A DNA stretch of 26,835 nt, taken from positions 1 to 26,835 of the IMG/VR virus record IMGVR_UViG_3300042691_033140, one strand, 5' to 3'. Below are positions 6,511-16,900 of the stretch, piece by piece; the first letter of the stretch is position 1; every line of letters starts with the position of its first letter. The notes below the pieces were generated by a model. The model was given only the letters and a program-made list of their open reading frames with translations. It was not told the origin of the DNA and ran no database searches. Origin of the DNA: a virus. A program made the position numbers and the translations under genes.

Positions 6511-8478
6511 ATGAGTATTGAAGGAAATGATGTTTCAGGGTTAGGTTCACAATCACTTAATGAATCTAGAAGTTTATTAGGGAAGAGTGTTGATGTTATG
6601 GGAACCGCTGTAAATGCGTCAGAAAACGCGTATCATAGAATCGCAAATACAAGTGGTTTAATTCGACAAGATGCCGTTAAAGTTAAATCATCAGTAAATG
6701 ATGCGTTTGTAAGTATATCAAGACTTGGTGGTAGTTATAACGATGCGATGTCAACTTTAGAGGGTTATATGGCGGCGTCTAATAGGACTGCTATGTTACA
6801 AGATAAAACCCTAACAAAACTATTCTCAACCGCTAAAGTGGGTGGTTTGGAGTTACAATCTTTACCAAAAAACTTTATAGAGGCGGGTTTTAGTATTGAA
6901 GGTGCAGGTGCTGAAATGGAGAAAGCGTTTGATGTTGCACGAAAAACAGGAACCTTATTATCTACTGTATCACAAACAGTTGCATCGAATTTAAAAGAAT
7001 TAGATACTCACAATTTTAAAGGTGGTGTTGAAGGTTTAGCCAAAATGGCGGCGACTTCAGCAACATTACGTGTTAATTTAAGTCAAGTTATGCAAGCGGT
7101 TGACAGTGCGATGAACCCTGAAGGTGCTATTGAAATGGCGGCGGCATTACAACGTTTAGGTGTTACACAAAGTGAATTGTTAGACCCAACTAGTTTGATG
7201 AATATGTCGATGAATAGTCCTGAAGACTTTCAACAATCATTGGCTGACTTGGCGGAATCTATGATGGAAGTTGATGCTGCGGGTAATATTAAAGTTATGC
7301 CGGGTGAAAAACTTAGAATTCAAGAGATTGCGAAATCTGTTAATATGTCAACTGAGGAATTTATCAAAATGGGTAAAGCGTCTAAAGAATTGGATTATAA
7401 ATTAAAAATGATTGAATTCCCTGATTTTATTAATGAAGAACAGAAAACATTGTTAACAAATATTTCCGAAATGCAAAACGGGAAAATGATGATTAATGTT
7501 GACGGTCAATTTAAAGATTTAAATGAAACGTTACAGGGAATTTCTAATAAGGAGGAGTTTGATAAGTTAATTAAGTCAACTGAAAAAATGACATCTGAAG
7601 AGATTTTATTAGAACAATTAACTTACTTAAAAAGAATTGCGGGTGAAAGAACATCATTAACATTTAGAGCACCAATGGCGGTTGCGTCAAGTAAAACTAC
7701 TGAAACAGTAATGGGGGCTGAAACTGATATTAAAACCGCAATTATGGGTGTTTTTAATGACGCTATTGATGTGAAAGATTTAAGGGCAGGAATAGATGAA
7801 AACATTGGTGGTATATTGACACAGATGAGTAAATTAACTTCAGGTGAAGGTAGTTGGGAAGATGTTTTGGGTTCATTTAAAACCGCTTACGGTAATGTTG
7901 AAAAAAGTGTGGAAAACACGTATAATAAAATTATTGAATTAGGTAGTGATGCTGAAACTAAATTATTATCATCAGGAAATGAATTAACTAAAGGTATTAT
8001 TGCGTTAATTAAAAAAGCCGGAGCTACACAAAATATTGATTTTAGTCCTAATTCAAATGTAAATCCTAATGAAGCAACTCTGAGTAGTTTAGGTAGTATT
8101 GGAGCTAACGTGACAGAAACATCTGATAATACTGGTATTAATGATATTATATCTGAATTAGGTGGAGTACAAACGGCTACTGTGAATAATACTAAATTAA
8201 CACAACAGACAACTGACGTTTTAAATAAGTTAGAGACTCAATTAAACACATCAAATGATACTGAAACAATTAAAAAGTTAGTTAATGAAGGGTTAATAAA
8301 ACAACAAAATGGTAATTATACTGTTGATGTGAATGTTAATTTATTACCTAATCAACAACTTGACCAAAATACTTTAAAACAATTTGAACAAGCATTAAAA
8401 ACTGACACAGGATTAAAAGAAGCGGTTACTAAAGCGGTTAAAGAAATCAATAGTAATTTTGGACTCCAAAATAAATAA
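6511..8478 (+). CDS. Tape-measure protein (T4 gp29 position), 655 aa
   Basis: Probably sets tail length and occupies the tube lumen. The protein is almost entirely helix-forming and has no cysteines that I can see. It is rich in Ala, Ser, Met, Lys and Glu, with long stretches of amphipathic repeats (such as the Ala/Met-rich region around residues 160-260). The C-terminal third (from about residue 430) is Asn/Thr-rich and ends in a coiled-coil-like segment. Its length is close to T4 gp29 (590 aa); at about 0.15 nm per helical residue 655 aa would give a tail near 98 nm. The strongest support is position: it directly follows the chaperone-like gene with the frameshift, the usual G-T-H order. 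There is no recognisable enzymatic motif. The exact T4 equivalence (gp29) is inferred, not read from a signature. Confidence 0.75.
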   Translation: MSIEGNDVSGLGSQSLNESRSLLGKSVDVMGTAVNASENAYHRIANTSGLIRQDAVKVKSSVNDAFVSISRLGGSYNDAMSTLEGYMAASNRTAMLQDKTLTKLFSTAKVGGLELQSLPKNFIEAGFSIEGAGAEMEKAFDVARKTGTLLSTVSQTVASNLKELDTHNFKGGVEGLAKMAATSATLRVNLSQVMQAVDSAMNPEGAIEMAAALQRLGVTQSELLDPTSLMNMSMNSPEDFQQSLADLAESMMEVDAAGNIKVMPGEKLRIQEIAKSVNMSTEEFIKMGKASKELDYKLKMIEFPDFINEEQKTLLTNISEMQNGKMMINVDGQFKDLNETLQGISNKEEFDKLIKSTEKMTSEEILLEQLTYLKRIAGERTSLTFRAPMAVASSKTTETVMGAETDIKTAIMGVFNDAIDVKDLRAGIDENIGGILTQMSKLTSGEGSWEDVLGSFKTAYGNVEKSVENTYNKIIELGSDAETKLLSSGNELTKGIIALIKKAGATQNIDFSPNSNVNPNEATLSSLGSIGANVTETSDNTGINDIISELGGVQTATVNNTKLTQQTTDVLNKLETQLNTSNDTETIKKLVNEGLIKQQNGNYTVDVNVNLLPNQQLDQNTLKQFEQALKTDTGLKEAVTKAVKEINSNFGLQNK

Positions 8479-8495
8479 AAAAGTATAAACACATC

Positions 8496-8502
8496 TATTT
8501 AT
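8496..8502 (+). promoter_or_regulatory. TATTTAT element upstream of the baseplate operon
   Basis: The element starts 22 bases before the ATG at 8518 and is followed by TAAATAAA, then the leader AAAAAAAGAT (8508-8517), which abuts the ATG. No other candidate promoter was seen for the 12 kb operon that follows. Confidence 0.5.
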
Positions 8503-8517
8503 TAAATAAAAAAAGAT

Positions 8518-11500
8518 ATGCCAAACAGTACACTTTCATTTGTCTCATCTTCATCTTTTAGAGATAAGTTAATGGCTAAAAATTTATCCATTTATACTGT
8601 TACGGGGTTTAATGGCGTAATAACTAAAGCGTCACCACCACTAAATTATGAAACTACTTTAACTGAAAGTGTTGTTGTTGATTCCCCAAATAATTTAATA
8701 TCAAACAGTCCATATCCTGATACTTTTTATCCTTTAAATGAGTTTGGACCTGATGGTGGTTATGATGTAAGTAAATCTTTAATTGGGGGTCAACTATTAC
8801 CTATCACACCTAATCAAGGTGAATATTCACCAAATCAAAGCCCATTATTATTAGGTAGTAAATTATATTTACAAATTCAGGTGTCATCACCGAGTATTCA
8901 AAATATATTCATACCAATGAATGGTTATACACAATCTAAAGATATTGTGGACGTTCAAATTAATAATCATTTTTTCTTACCATACATTTATGATAAAACA
9001 TTAACACCTGCAAATTTTGTATCTTCAATATATACACCATTTGATGTTTTAGTTAATGTAAACCCTACGGGTAATAATGGACCATTATCTAATGATTCTT
9101 ACATGGCGAAAATCGCTATGAAATCGTTAAAATCATTACTTAAAAAACGTATTGATGATGAAATATATCAAAATACTATTGGTTTAGTTAATTTACAATC
9201 ATTATCTGACCCTTTTGAAGCTAGTCTACTTGTGTCAGGTAAAGAACCGTTAATTTATCGTAATTGGAGAATTACAGTTCCTGAGTCACCTGTAACCGCG
9301 GCTTTTGATTTTGCAACAAGATTATCAGGTGCTTATTGGCCTGTATCCATGATACCGGGTGATTATTTTGATGAAAATACTCAAGCTGGTTTACAAACTA
9401 ATCAAACATCAATAGCGTTAAGTGTTGCGAATCAATTAACAGGTGGGTTATTAGGTCCTATTTTAAATGTTAAACGTAATCCTTCACAAATATTTTTAGC
9501 GAATACAGGTAATGGACAAAGGTCGGTATTATTTAGAAATTTAAATTTCAATAGATATCAACCGGGTTACTTAAAACAATTTGGTGGGATATTAGGTGTT
9601 GCACAAGGTGTTTTAAATTTATTTGAAAGTGTTATTAATCCTAACGGAACATTAACCGGTGGGTATTATGTTGGTAATGTTAATGCGGAACCAAGTTCAA
9701 TAACGTCACCCCCAAATGCAATTCCTGTTAATAATTATGGACAACAAATAAAAACACCTGTTTATGGTCCATCTGAGTTAGGTATATTATATGAAGGAAA
9801 CCAAGAAAAGTTAAATTTTGGTTTAGCGGGAAAATCATTATCAGATGGTGGTGGTGTTGATGGTGGTTTAGTTTGGGTTTCACCTAAATATAAACAAAAA
9901 GCTGGTACTCATGCAACACCGGGTGGTGGAAATGGAAGTACTGACGAAGAATTTTTTCAAATAAAAAGTCAATATCAAAAGGCTGAGTCAACAAATATTG
10001 ATTTTAAAGAAAACTCATTATTAGATAATACTCAAAAATTAATTGATTCTGCGGATAATGTTTCAGGTCTTAGTAGATTAAAACATGTTGGTAATGCAAT
10101 TAATCAAGTTAGTAAAGTTTTCCATGACGGATATAAAGAGATGACCAAAGGTTCTATGGTTTTATCTTACAAAGATTTTACAGATGGAAGTGACGCTGGT
10201 ATAGAATATTGTCGTGTATTTACTAAAGATACTCCATATTATACTTATGGTGATTTACAAAAAACTGATGGTATCACAACATCAGGACGAAGATTTTCAT
10301 ATTCGGTTTTTGATAATACATATAATTTAAATATCGCACCATTAAGAGGTGAGGATTCAACAAATATTATATCAAATGACCCAAATGGAAAAGGTGGGTA
10401 TGTTAAAAAATATATGTTCTCAATAGAGAATTTAGCTTGGAGAACTTCGAGTAAGCCTGGTTTTAGGTATGATGATTTACCTGTATGTGAAAAAGGACCT
10501 AATGGTGGGCGTATTATGTGGTTCCCTCCATATGGGTTAACGTTTAATGATTCAAGTACTGCTGATTGGAACCCAACAACATTTTTAGGGAGACCTGAAC
10601 CAATTTATACTTATAAAAGTACAAGTAGAACAGGTTCATTATCTTGGAAAATAATTGTTGACCATCCTTCAGTTATGAATACTATAATAGAAAAACAGAT
10701 GAAGTCAGCATCAAAACCACGAATTGATTCTATAATTGATTCTTTTTTTGCTGGATGTGTTAAATATGATATATATGAATTAGCCGCTAAATTTAATACA
10801 TTACCTGTTAGTGATTTATATACTTATCAAGAAATTTTGAGTAATCCACAACTAACGGATGAAGAAACTTTAGGTCAAATAATAAGTGAAATACCTAAAA
10901 CCAATTCAGCTAATGCTGGAAGTGCTGCATCTTCTATTAGTAATAATAATGAAACTAAAGAAGAAGGTCCTGACCCTTCTATTAAAGAATTTGAAGATAA
11001 TTATTTAGATTTTGCGTTTTACTTTGAAAATGATATACCTTATGGTAATCCTAAAGGAAGTGTAACAAGTAGTGATAACTATGAGGAGTTGTATAACACA
11101 TATACAGGTGAGGTTAGAAAAAAAGAATATAAGGTAAAATCTGAAAGTTTATTTAATAATGGTAATTCTGAAAAAAACACTGACGATTTCTATTCAAATA
11201 TTATTGAAAATAACTTTAAAAAATTTGCTGGTGGTGAAAAAAACTTTATTACTGACGCTTATGATTTAATGAAAAAAGGTTATACCATTAATTTAGAAAT
11301 GGAAGGTTCAGCATCGGCAATTGCAAGTGTTACTTATAACCAAAAATTATCTGAAAGACGTATAGATACTATAAGAAACTTTTTTAAAAATAAAAAAATA
11401 GGGGAAAAGGGACTTGGTGAATTTATGGATGGTGATAATCCTAAATTTAAAATTGTTTACAAGAAAGGGTCAGGTGAGCAAGCATTTTTACCTAAATATT

Positions 11501-13590
11501 CAGTTGAAACTGCCGGTAATTCAGTAACTGCGACAACGACAAATTCAGGAACAGGTGGTGACGTAGATTGTACTGTTAATCAAAAACCTGACAAACCTGT
11601 TAAAGCGGGTGATAAATCGGCTGAGATATACTCAACAAGTGCGATGGCTTGTCGTAGAGTTAGGGTGAAGAATATAGGTGTTGTTGCAGCTAAAAAAGAT
11701 GTTACACCAAAAGAGGATGAAAAAAAACAAGTAAGTCCGCCACCAACATCGACTGATGGTAATACTTTAACTACACCAATTAAAAAACCTCAAGTTGAGA
11801 AAAGTGTTCAACAAAAAGTTAAAGAAGGTATATCTAAAAAAATATTAAGAAATCTTTTAACCGAGTGTGATTATTTTGATGTTATTAAGGAAACTGACCC
11901 AATGGTTTATGATTCAATCAAAGATAGGATAAAATATTTTAATCCAACATTTCACTCAATGACACCTGAAGGGTTAAATGCACGTTTAACTTTTTTAAAT
12001 CAATGTGTTAGACCTGGTGAAACAATACCTGTTATTGGTAGTAAAGGTGAAATTAAATCACCTGATGCGGTTAATACATCATTTGGTAGTGCTCCTGTGT
12101 TAATTCTTAGAATTGGTGACTTTTACAACACTAAAATAATTCCTGATAGTGTTTCGTTTACTTATGACCCGTTAGTGTTTGATATGAACCCGGAAGGTAT
12201 TGGTTTACAACCTATGATTGCTAATGTTACTCTTGGTTTTAAAATAATTGGTGGTATGGGATTAAAAGAACCTGTTGACCAATTACAAAATGCGTTATCA
12301 TTTAATTACTATGGTAATACTGAGATTTATGATGAACGAGCAACGGCAACCGAAGATACTTCGGCAATAGATAATATGGTTGTAGAAAAAATTGTTGGTA
12401 AACAACCACCGGTTACTGTTAATAACGTTGATAATCAACAAACAAATGATGCTGCAAATACTATTGGTGAGAAAAAAACAACAGTTCCGGTAACAGGGGG
12501 TGAAACAGGTGAGATGAGTTACTTACTTATTATGAATAAAGTTTACGATTCAATTAAAACTTATTTTACCTCATCTTTTAATAATTTGGATGAAATAAGA
12601 GCTAAAATGAATTACGGTATTTTACAATTAGTTTGTAGTAAAAGAAATTTTAGTACGGGAACAATTTTATCTAATGTAAGTGACACGGCAAAAATAATAG
12701 GAAAACCTGACCATCAAGAGTTATTAGATAACTTATTTGAACAAGTTAACAGTGATATTGATGGTGGATTTAATCCGATATTAGAAGATTTAAAGAAAAA
12801 AGGGTTTACCGATGAAATAGTTATTAGTGTCATTAAGACAAACATGAAAAAATATATTGAAGATATGTCGTCAACAATTTCAACTGATATTGTTGATGTT
12901 GTAAATAAATTAAGTGATTCACAACAAGAATATGTTCAATCGTTACGAAAAGTTAATTTTGTTAATACAAGTAGTGATGGTCAAATTTTAGATAATGGTA
13001 GTGTTGTTATATATAACTTAACAGGTAGTTTAACTGAATTACAGGCTGATTATCGAAAAGTGGTTGGTGGGTTAAACGATTATCATGAATTATTGGTTAG
13101 TAAAAAAATATTACCACCATCACCATATCCTGATAATGGAAATTTTGAATCTAAGTCGTCAGATTTAATCGGTGTTCAAAATAAAAGATTTTTTATGGTT
13201 GTGGGTCGTGCATTTACTGATAAAAATAAAGTAAAAGAATTTATTAATCAAATATTAACACCTAATATTAAAAATACTAAAAAACCTAAAAAGTTAAGTA
13301 AAGAATTTGAAAATATTGTTGATAATTATGTGAAAATATATAAGAAAGAAATTAGTGAAGAAGAAAAGATATTTAAAACGTTTAAGGATAGTGCTGATTA
13401 CAAAAAATATATTGATGGTGTTGATAATGTTTTATATCAAAAAGGAAAACCTAGAATTGTTGCGTTTACAACAGTTCCTGATGCCGCAACTCTACCAACT
13501 AAAGAGAATAATCTAAAATATTTGTATAACGGTGACCCTGAAAAAATTCCTGATTTAAAAACTTTTGATGGTAAAGTAAAATTTAATTAA
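8518..13590 (+). CDS. Giant baseplate/tube-initiation-like protein with inserted OmpA-like domain
   Basis: A 1690-aa baseplate protein. Residues about 660-720 (RIMWFPPYGLTF, a GRPEPIYTY motif, then an SLSWKIIVDHPS stretch) and 1190-1290 (LILRIGD, then a beta-rich segment) look like the two halves of a baseplate domain. I associate that domain with tube-initiation proteins next to gp53/LysM genes (T4 gp48/gp54 position). Between them, at about 902-1055, is an OmpA-like domain: EMEGSAS (928-933 core), then YNQKLSERR (940-948), then GSGEQ and a final CRRVRV. The usual GHTD is replaced by GSAS, a change also seen in some Bacteroidetes OmpA proteins; Arg947/948 remain. A Gly/Ser/Asn-rich N-terminal 650 residues is unrecognised. 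The C-terminus is Lys-rich and helical. The next gene starts one base after the stop. Baseplate role is likely; the exact T4 counterpart is uncertain. Confidence 0.72.
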   Translation: MPNSTLSFVSSSSFRDKLMAKNLSIYTVTGFNGVITKASPPLNYETTLTESVVVDSPNNLISNSPYPDTFYPLNEFGPDGGYDVSKSLIGGQLLPITPNQGEYSPNQSPLLLGSKLYLQIQVSSPSIQNIFIPMNGYTQSKDIVDVQINNHFFLPYIYDKTLTPANFVSSIYTPFDVLVNVNPTGNNGPLSNDSYMAKIAMKSLKSLLKKRIDDEIYQNTIGLVNLQSLSDPFEASLLVSGKEPLIYRNWRITVPESPVTAAFDFATRLSGAYWPVSMIPGDYFDENTQAGLQTNQTSIALSVANQLTGGLLGPILNVKRNPSQIFLANTGNGQRSVLFRNLNFNRYQPGYLKQFGGILGVAQGVLNLFESVINPNGTLTGGYYVGNVNAEPSSITSPPNAIPVNNYGQQIKTPVYGPSELGILYEGNQEKLNFGLAGKSLSDGGGVDGGLVWVSPKYKQKAGTHATPGGGNGSTDEEFFQIKSQYQKAESTNIDFKENSLLDNTQKLIDSADNVSGLSRLKHVGNAINQVSKVFHDGYKEMTKGSMVLSYKDFTDGSDAGIEYCRVFTKDTPYYTYGDLQKTDGITTSGRRFSYSVFDNTYNLNIAPLRGEDSTNIISNDPNGKGGYVKKYMFSIENLAWRTSSKPGFRYDDLPVCEKGPNGGRIMWFPPYGLTFNDSSTADWNPTTFLGRPEPIYTYKSTSRTGSLSWKIIVDHPSVMNTIIEKQMKSASKPRIDSIIDSFFAGCVKYDIYELAAKFNTLPVSDLYTYQEILSNPQLTDEETLGQIISEIPKTNSANAGSAASSISNNNETKEEGPDPSIKEFEDNYLDFAFYFENDIPYGNPKGSVTSSDNYEELYNTYTGEVRKKEYKVKSESLFNNGNSEKNTDDFYSNIIENNFKKFAGGEKNFITDAYDLMKKGYTINLEMEGSASAIASVTYNQKLSERRIDTIRNFFKNKKIGEKGLGEFMDGDNPKFKIVYKKGSGEQAFLPKYSVETAGNSVTATTTNSGTGGDVDCTVNQKPDKPVKAGDKSAEIYSTSAMACRRVRVKNIGVVAAKKDVTPKEDEKKQVSPPPTSTDGNTLTTPIKKPQVEKSVQQKVKEGISKKILRNLLTECDYFDVIKETDPMVYDSIKDRIKYFNPTFHSMTPEGLNARLTFLNQCVRPGETIPVIGSKGEIKSPDAVNTSFGSAPVLILRIGDFYNTKIIPDSVSFTYDPLVFDMNPEGIGLQPMIANVTLGFKIIGGMGLKEPVDQLQNALSFNYYGNTEIYDERATATEDTSAIDNMVVEKIVGKQPPVTVNNVDNQQTNDAANTIGEKKTTVPVTGGETGEMSYLLIMNKVYDSIKTYFTSSFNNLDEIRAKMNYGILQLVCSKRNFSTGTILSNVSDTAKIIGKPDHQELLDNLFEQVNSDIDGGFNPILEDLKKKGFTDEIVISVIKTNMKKYIEDMSSTISTDIVDVVNKLSDSQQEYVQSLRKVNFVNTSSDGQILDNGSVVIYNLTGSLTELQADYRKVVGGLNDYHELLVSKKILPPSPYPDNGNFESKSSDLIGVQNKRFFMVVGRAFTDKNKVKEFINQILTPNIKNTKKPKKLSKEFENIVDNYVKIYKKEISEEEKIFKTFKDSADYKKYIDGVDNVLYQKGKPRIVAFTTVPDAATLPTKENNLKYLYNGDPEKIPDLKTFDGKVKFN

Positions 13591-13591
13591 T

Positions 13592-13918
13592 ATGGCAAAA
13601 AGAAATTATTACAATAGATATAATGACTTTATAATTAACGGACAACAAACTGTTGTGCCTTATGTTAAATTACCGAGTAAGAGTTCAGATAACCGATATA
13701 TTTACAAAGTTGGTCAATCAAGATTAGATAAAATATCTCAACAATATTACGGTTCACCTTATTTTGGTTGGTTAATATTAATGGCTAATCCAAGTTTTGG
13801 TGGACAAGAATGGAATATAAGTGACGGTTCTATCTTGACAATTCCATTTCCTTTAATAGCTTCTTTACAAGATTATAACACTCAATTAGATACTCACTTC
13901 TTTTATTATGGTAGATAG
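13592..13918 (+). CDS. 53: LysM-like baseplate wedge protein (T4 gp53-like)
   Basis: A 108-aa protein. Residues about 36-90 form a LysM-type module: YIYKVGQSRLDKISQQYYG, then the WLILMANP segment, then a strand (SILTIPFP). This is the pattern of T4 gp53 and of phage tail protein X, which hold baseplate parts together. T4 gp53 is longer (196 aa), so this is a compact form. It begins one base after the preceding stop and overlaps the next gene by 11 bases, which indicates translational coupling within one baseplate transcript. It is one of two genes here ending in TAG. Confidence 0.8.
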   Translation: MAKRNYYNRYNDFIINGQQTVVPYVKLPSKSSDNRYIYKVGQSRLDKISQQYYGSPYFGWLILMANPSFGGQEWNISDGSILTIPFPLIASLQDYNTQLDTHFFYYGR

Positions 13919-16900
13919 CTCAGAAAATATATATGTTGATTTTGATTTTAATAATATAATAATTGTTGACCCAAATAAAGTGGTTGATGAATTTGGTGTT
14001 GTTAAAGAACGAAATGTAAAACAAGAAAACTTAGTAATGTATGCTAACTTGGAATGTAAAATGTATCCAAGAACTAAATTAGCATTAGGGGTTGCGGTAA
14101 ATGATAGTGTTCAAACAGTTTCGGTTGCAAGTATTAATTTTTTAAAAAGTGGTACTGATGACTACTTGTCAAATAAGTATACTGACGAAATTACTGGTAA
14201 AGATACTTTGAAAGGTAAAGGTGTTAACCAACCAAATAGAGAAACAATTAAGAACCCAAACATGCCTAACGATTATTATATTAAACAAAATATATTATCT
14301 GATGGTAAAATTGGTGCCACTGATACCGGAATGTTAGGTATCACAAGAATTAATATACGACAAGGTTTAGATTTTACACCTGTTTTTGATATTACAATTG
14401 AAGATGTGAAAGGTCGTGGATTATTTGAAGCGGGAAATAATTCACCATACGCGGCGTTTTTTAATTTCCCATATCCACTCTTTGAATTAACATTAAAAGG
14501 GTTTTATGGTAAAGCGATTAAATATCGTTTAATGTTAAAAACATTTAATGCTAGATTCGATTCAACGACAGGTAATTTTGTGGTTGATTTAAAATTTTTC
14601 ACATACAAATTTAGTTGTGCTTCAGAAATATTAATGGGTTACTTATTGGCCACTCCGTATATGTATAAATCAACATATTCGTTACAAAGTAGAAATGGTG
14701 GTCCATCTAATTTTACAACAGTTGATAATGTTACTACTTATTTAGGGTTTGAGAAAATAAAAGAAGTTTATAATGAATATAAGAGTAAAGGTATTATTCC
14801 TAATGATTTCCCTAATTTAACTATTGGTAAATTAAAAAATAATATTGAAAATTTTATTAAAAATACTTTAGATACATTTACAAAACAAAATTTAGACCCG
14901 TTAACTAATATTGAAATTTATGAAACTCAAATACTTGAGTTAAGAAAAAAAGTTTATATGGATAGAAAAACCTCTTGGTTTCAAAAATATATGGACAATG
15001 AAAATTACTTGGTTTTAAAAAATCCTAATATCGGTAATTTAAAATCAATATTACCTGCAAATGTTAATGGTTTTTTAAATAAAATAGATATCACAAAAGA
15101 TAAAAAGAAAGATTCTGATATTTTTGTTTTTACATTTAAAGCTGAGATTAAAACACCAAGTGAAAGACAAAATGCTAAAGACCAATTAAAAAATATTATT
15201 GAGGAGTATACTAACCTATTACGTAAGAATGAAACGTTAGGTGAAGAGGGTAAATATGTTGTTAGTAATAAAACAACACAATCAAGTGTGAGTATTCCTA
15301 ATGATTTTAAATATAGTATTTTTGAAAAATCAATAACACCTGATGATATTGATTTTGATAAAACTTATCAAGTTTTAAATAAAACAAAAAAACAACTTAC
15401 TGATGCTGAAAGAGAAAAATTTGCGGCAGAATTAGAAAAAAAAGGTATCATTAAAAATGATTTAAATTCGACAGTAACATTAAAAAACGGTTCTCCTGAA
15501 CCTGTTAATGAGTATTTTTTCTATGAGGGTTTAAATAGTTTTTCAGATAGACTTGATAAAATAGATGCTGATGCCAAAAATTGGAGAAAAAAAATTGAGG
15601 ATGATTTAAGTAAGGCGTTATCGGATGTTTTAAAAAGTGGTGATAAAGGTATTGGTTTTGAACCAACTATAAGAAATGTTTTAGCGATTATATTTGCAAA
15701 TGGTGAAGCGTTTTTAAGAATGTTGGATGATGTTCATACTAAAGCTTGGGAGGTAAGAGAAGATTCTGATAGAAGGGAGGCCGTGTTAAATAGTTCTGTA
15801 TCAAGTGCTAGTCCTGATAACTTAACACCTGGATTAGTTCAAGAATCAATAGTTTATCCTTGGCCGACATTTTTAATATCAACATTAGGCCAAGATGGTC
15901 ATGAAAAGTTCGAGCCAAGATATCCTGGTGATAGTGAAGTAATTAAATTCACTAAAGGTTATAAATATGATGTTTGGCCTGAAATTGAATTTGTTGAAGA
16001 ATACACTAATGGATTAACCGCTAGAGGTAAATCAGATGATAACCCACCATTTCCTGTGTTTAATGAAATTACTGACGTTAATAGAATATCATTGAACGCA
16101 ATTGAATTTCCGGTAACTAATGAGGTGTTCTCTAATAAAGAGGAAGTGAAATTTATGTATGAAATATTCGAAAGAATAATGTTTGTTGCAAGTAACTCTA
16201 GATTAGTTAGGTTAGGTAAAAACGTTATAGATACGAATGTTATTGCCAATATTATATCTGAAGGTGAAACTATTAATATTAAAGAGAGTTTATCTAATGA
16301 TAACCCGTTTTTAATTAAAAAATTAGTTAGTTATGCGGTTTCATCAAATAATTTTTTAAATGTGTTAAGACATATTTCAAACCAAGGTGTTGGTGTTAGT
16401 TGGCAAAACTATATCCGAGGGATTTATAATACTGTGTATTTAAGAGAACTGAATGAATCTAATAATTTTGCGTTCATTGATGAGGCTGTAATATCGAATC
16501 CAATATCTAAACCAATTGTCAGTCTAGCAAATGAAAGCAATTTCAATGAAATATTATATGGGACAACTAGTAATAATATTGATATATTGGATTTACAACC
16601 ATTTATTGATATAACTTGGGTTAAAAATAAAATACCTGATGGTTATCTTATTTCTGAAATTAAAGATGTTTTTAATACTAGTAAAACAATATCATTTGAT
16701 ACTAAATTAAAAACGTTGACAAATTTTAATACACAACAATTTTTACAACCAATAACTAATTTTGTTCACAAGGGAACTACTAATCCACCAAAACCGGAAG
16801 ATGAACCTCAATTATCAACTTTTTATAAGAATAGAAAACCTGATAAACAAGCGATAACTGAAGGTGATTTGTCTTATATTGGTTATAGTGGTAATGTTTC

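Noticed and set aside
15959-16249. 96-codon open frame on the - strand inside the hub gene
   Set aside because: It is an antisense shadow of a long AT-rich coding region, without context or motif support.
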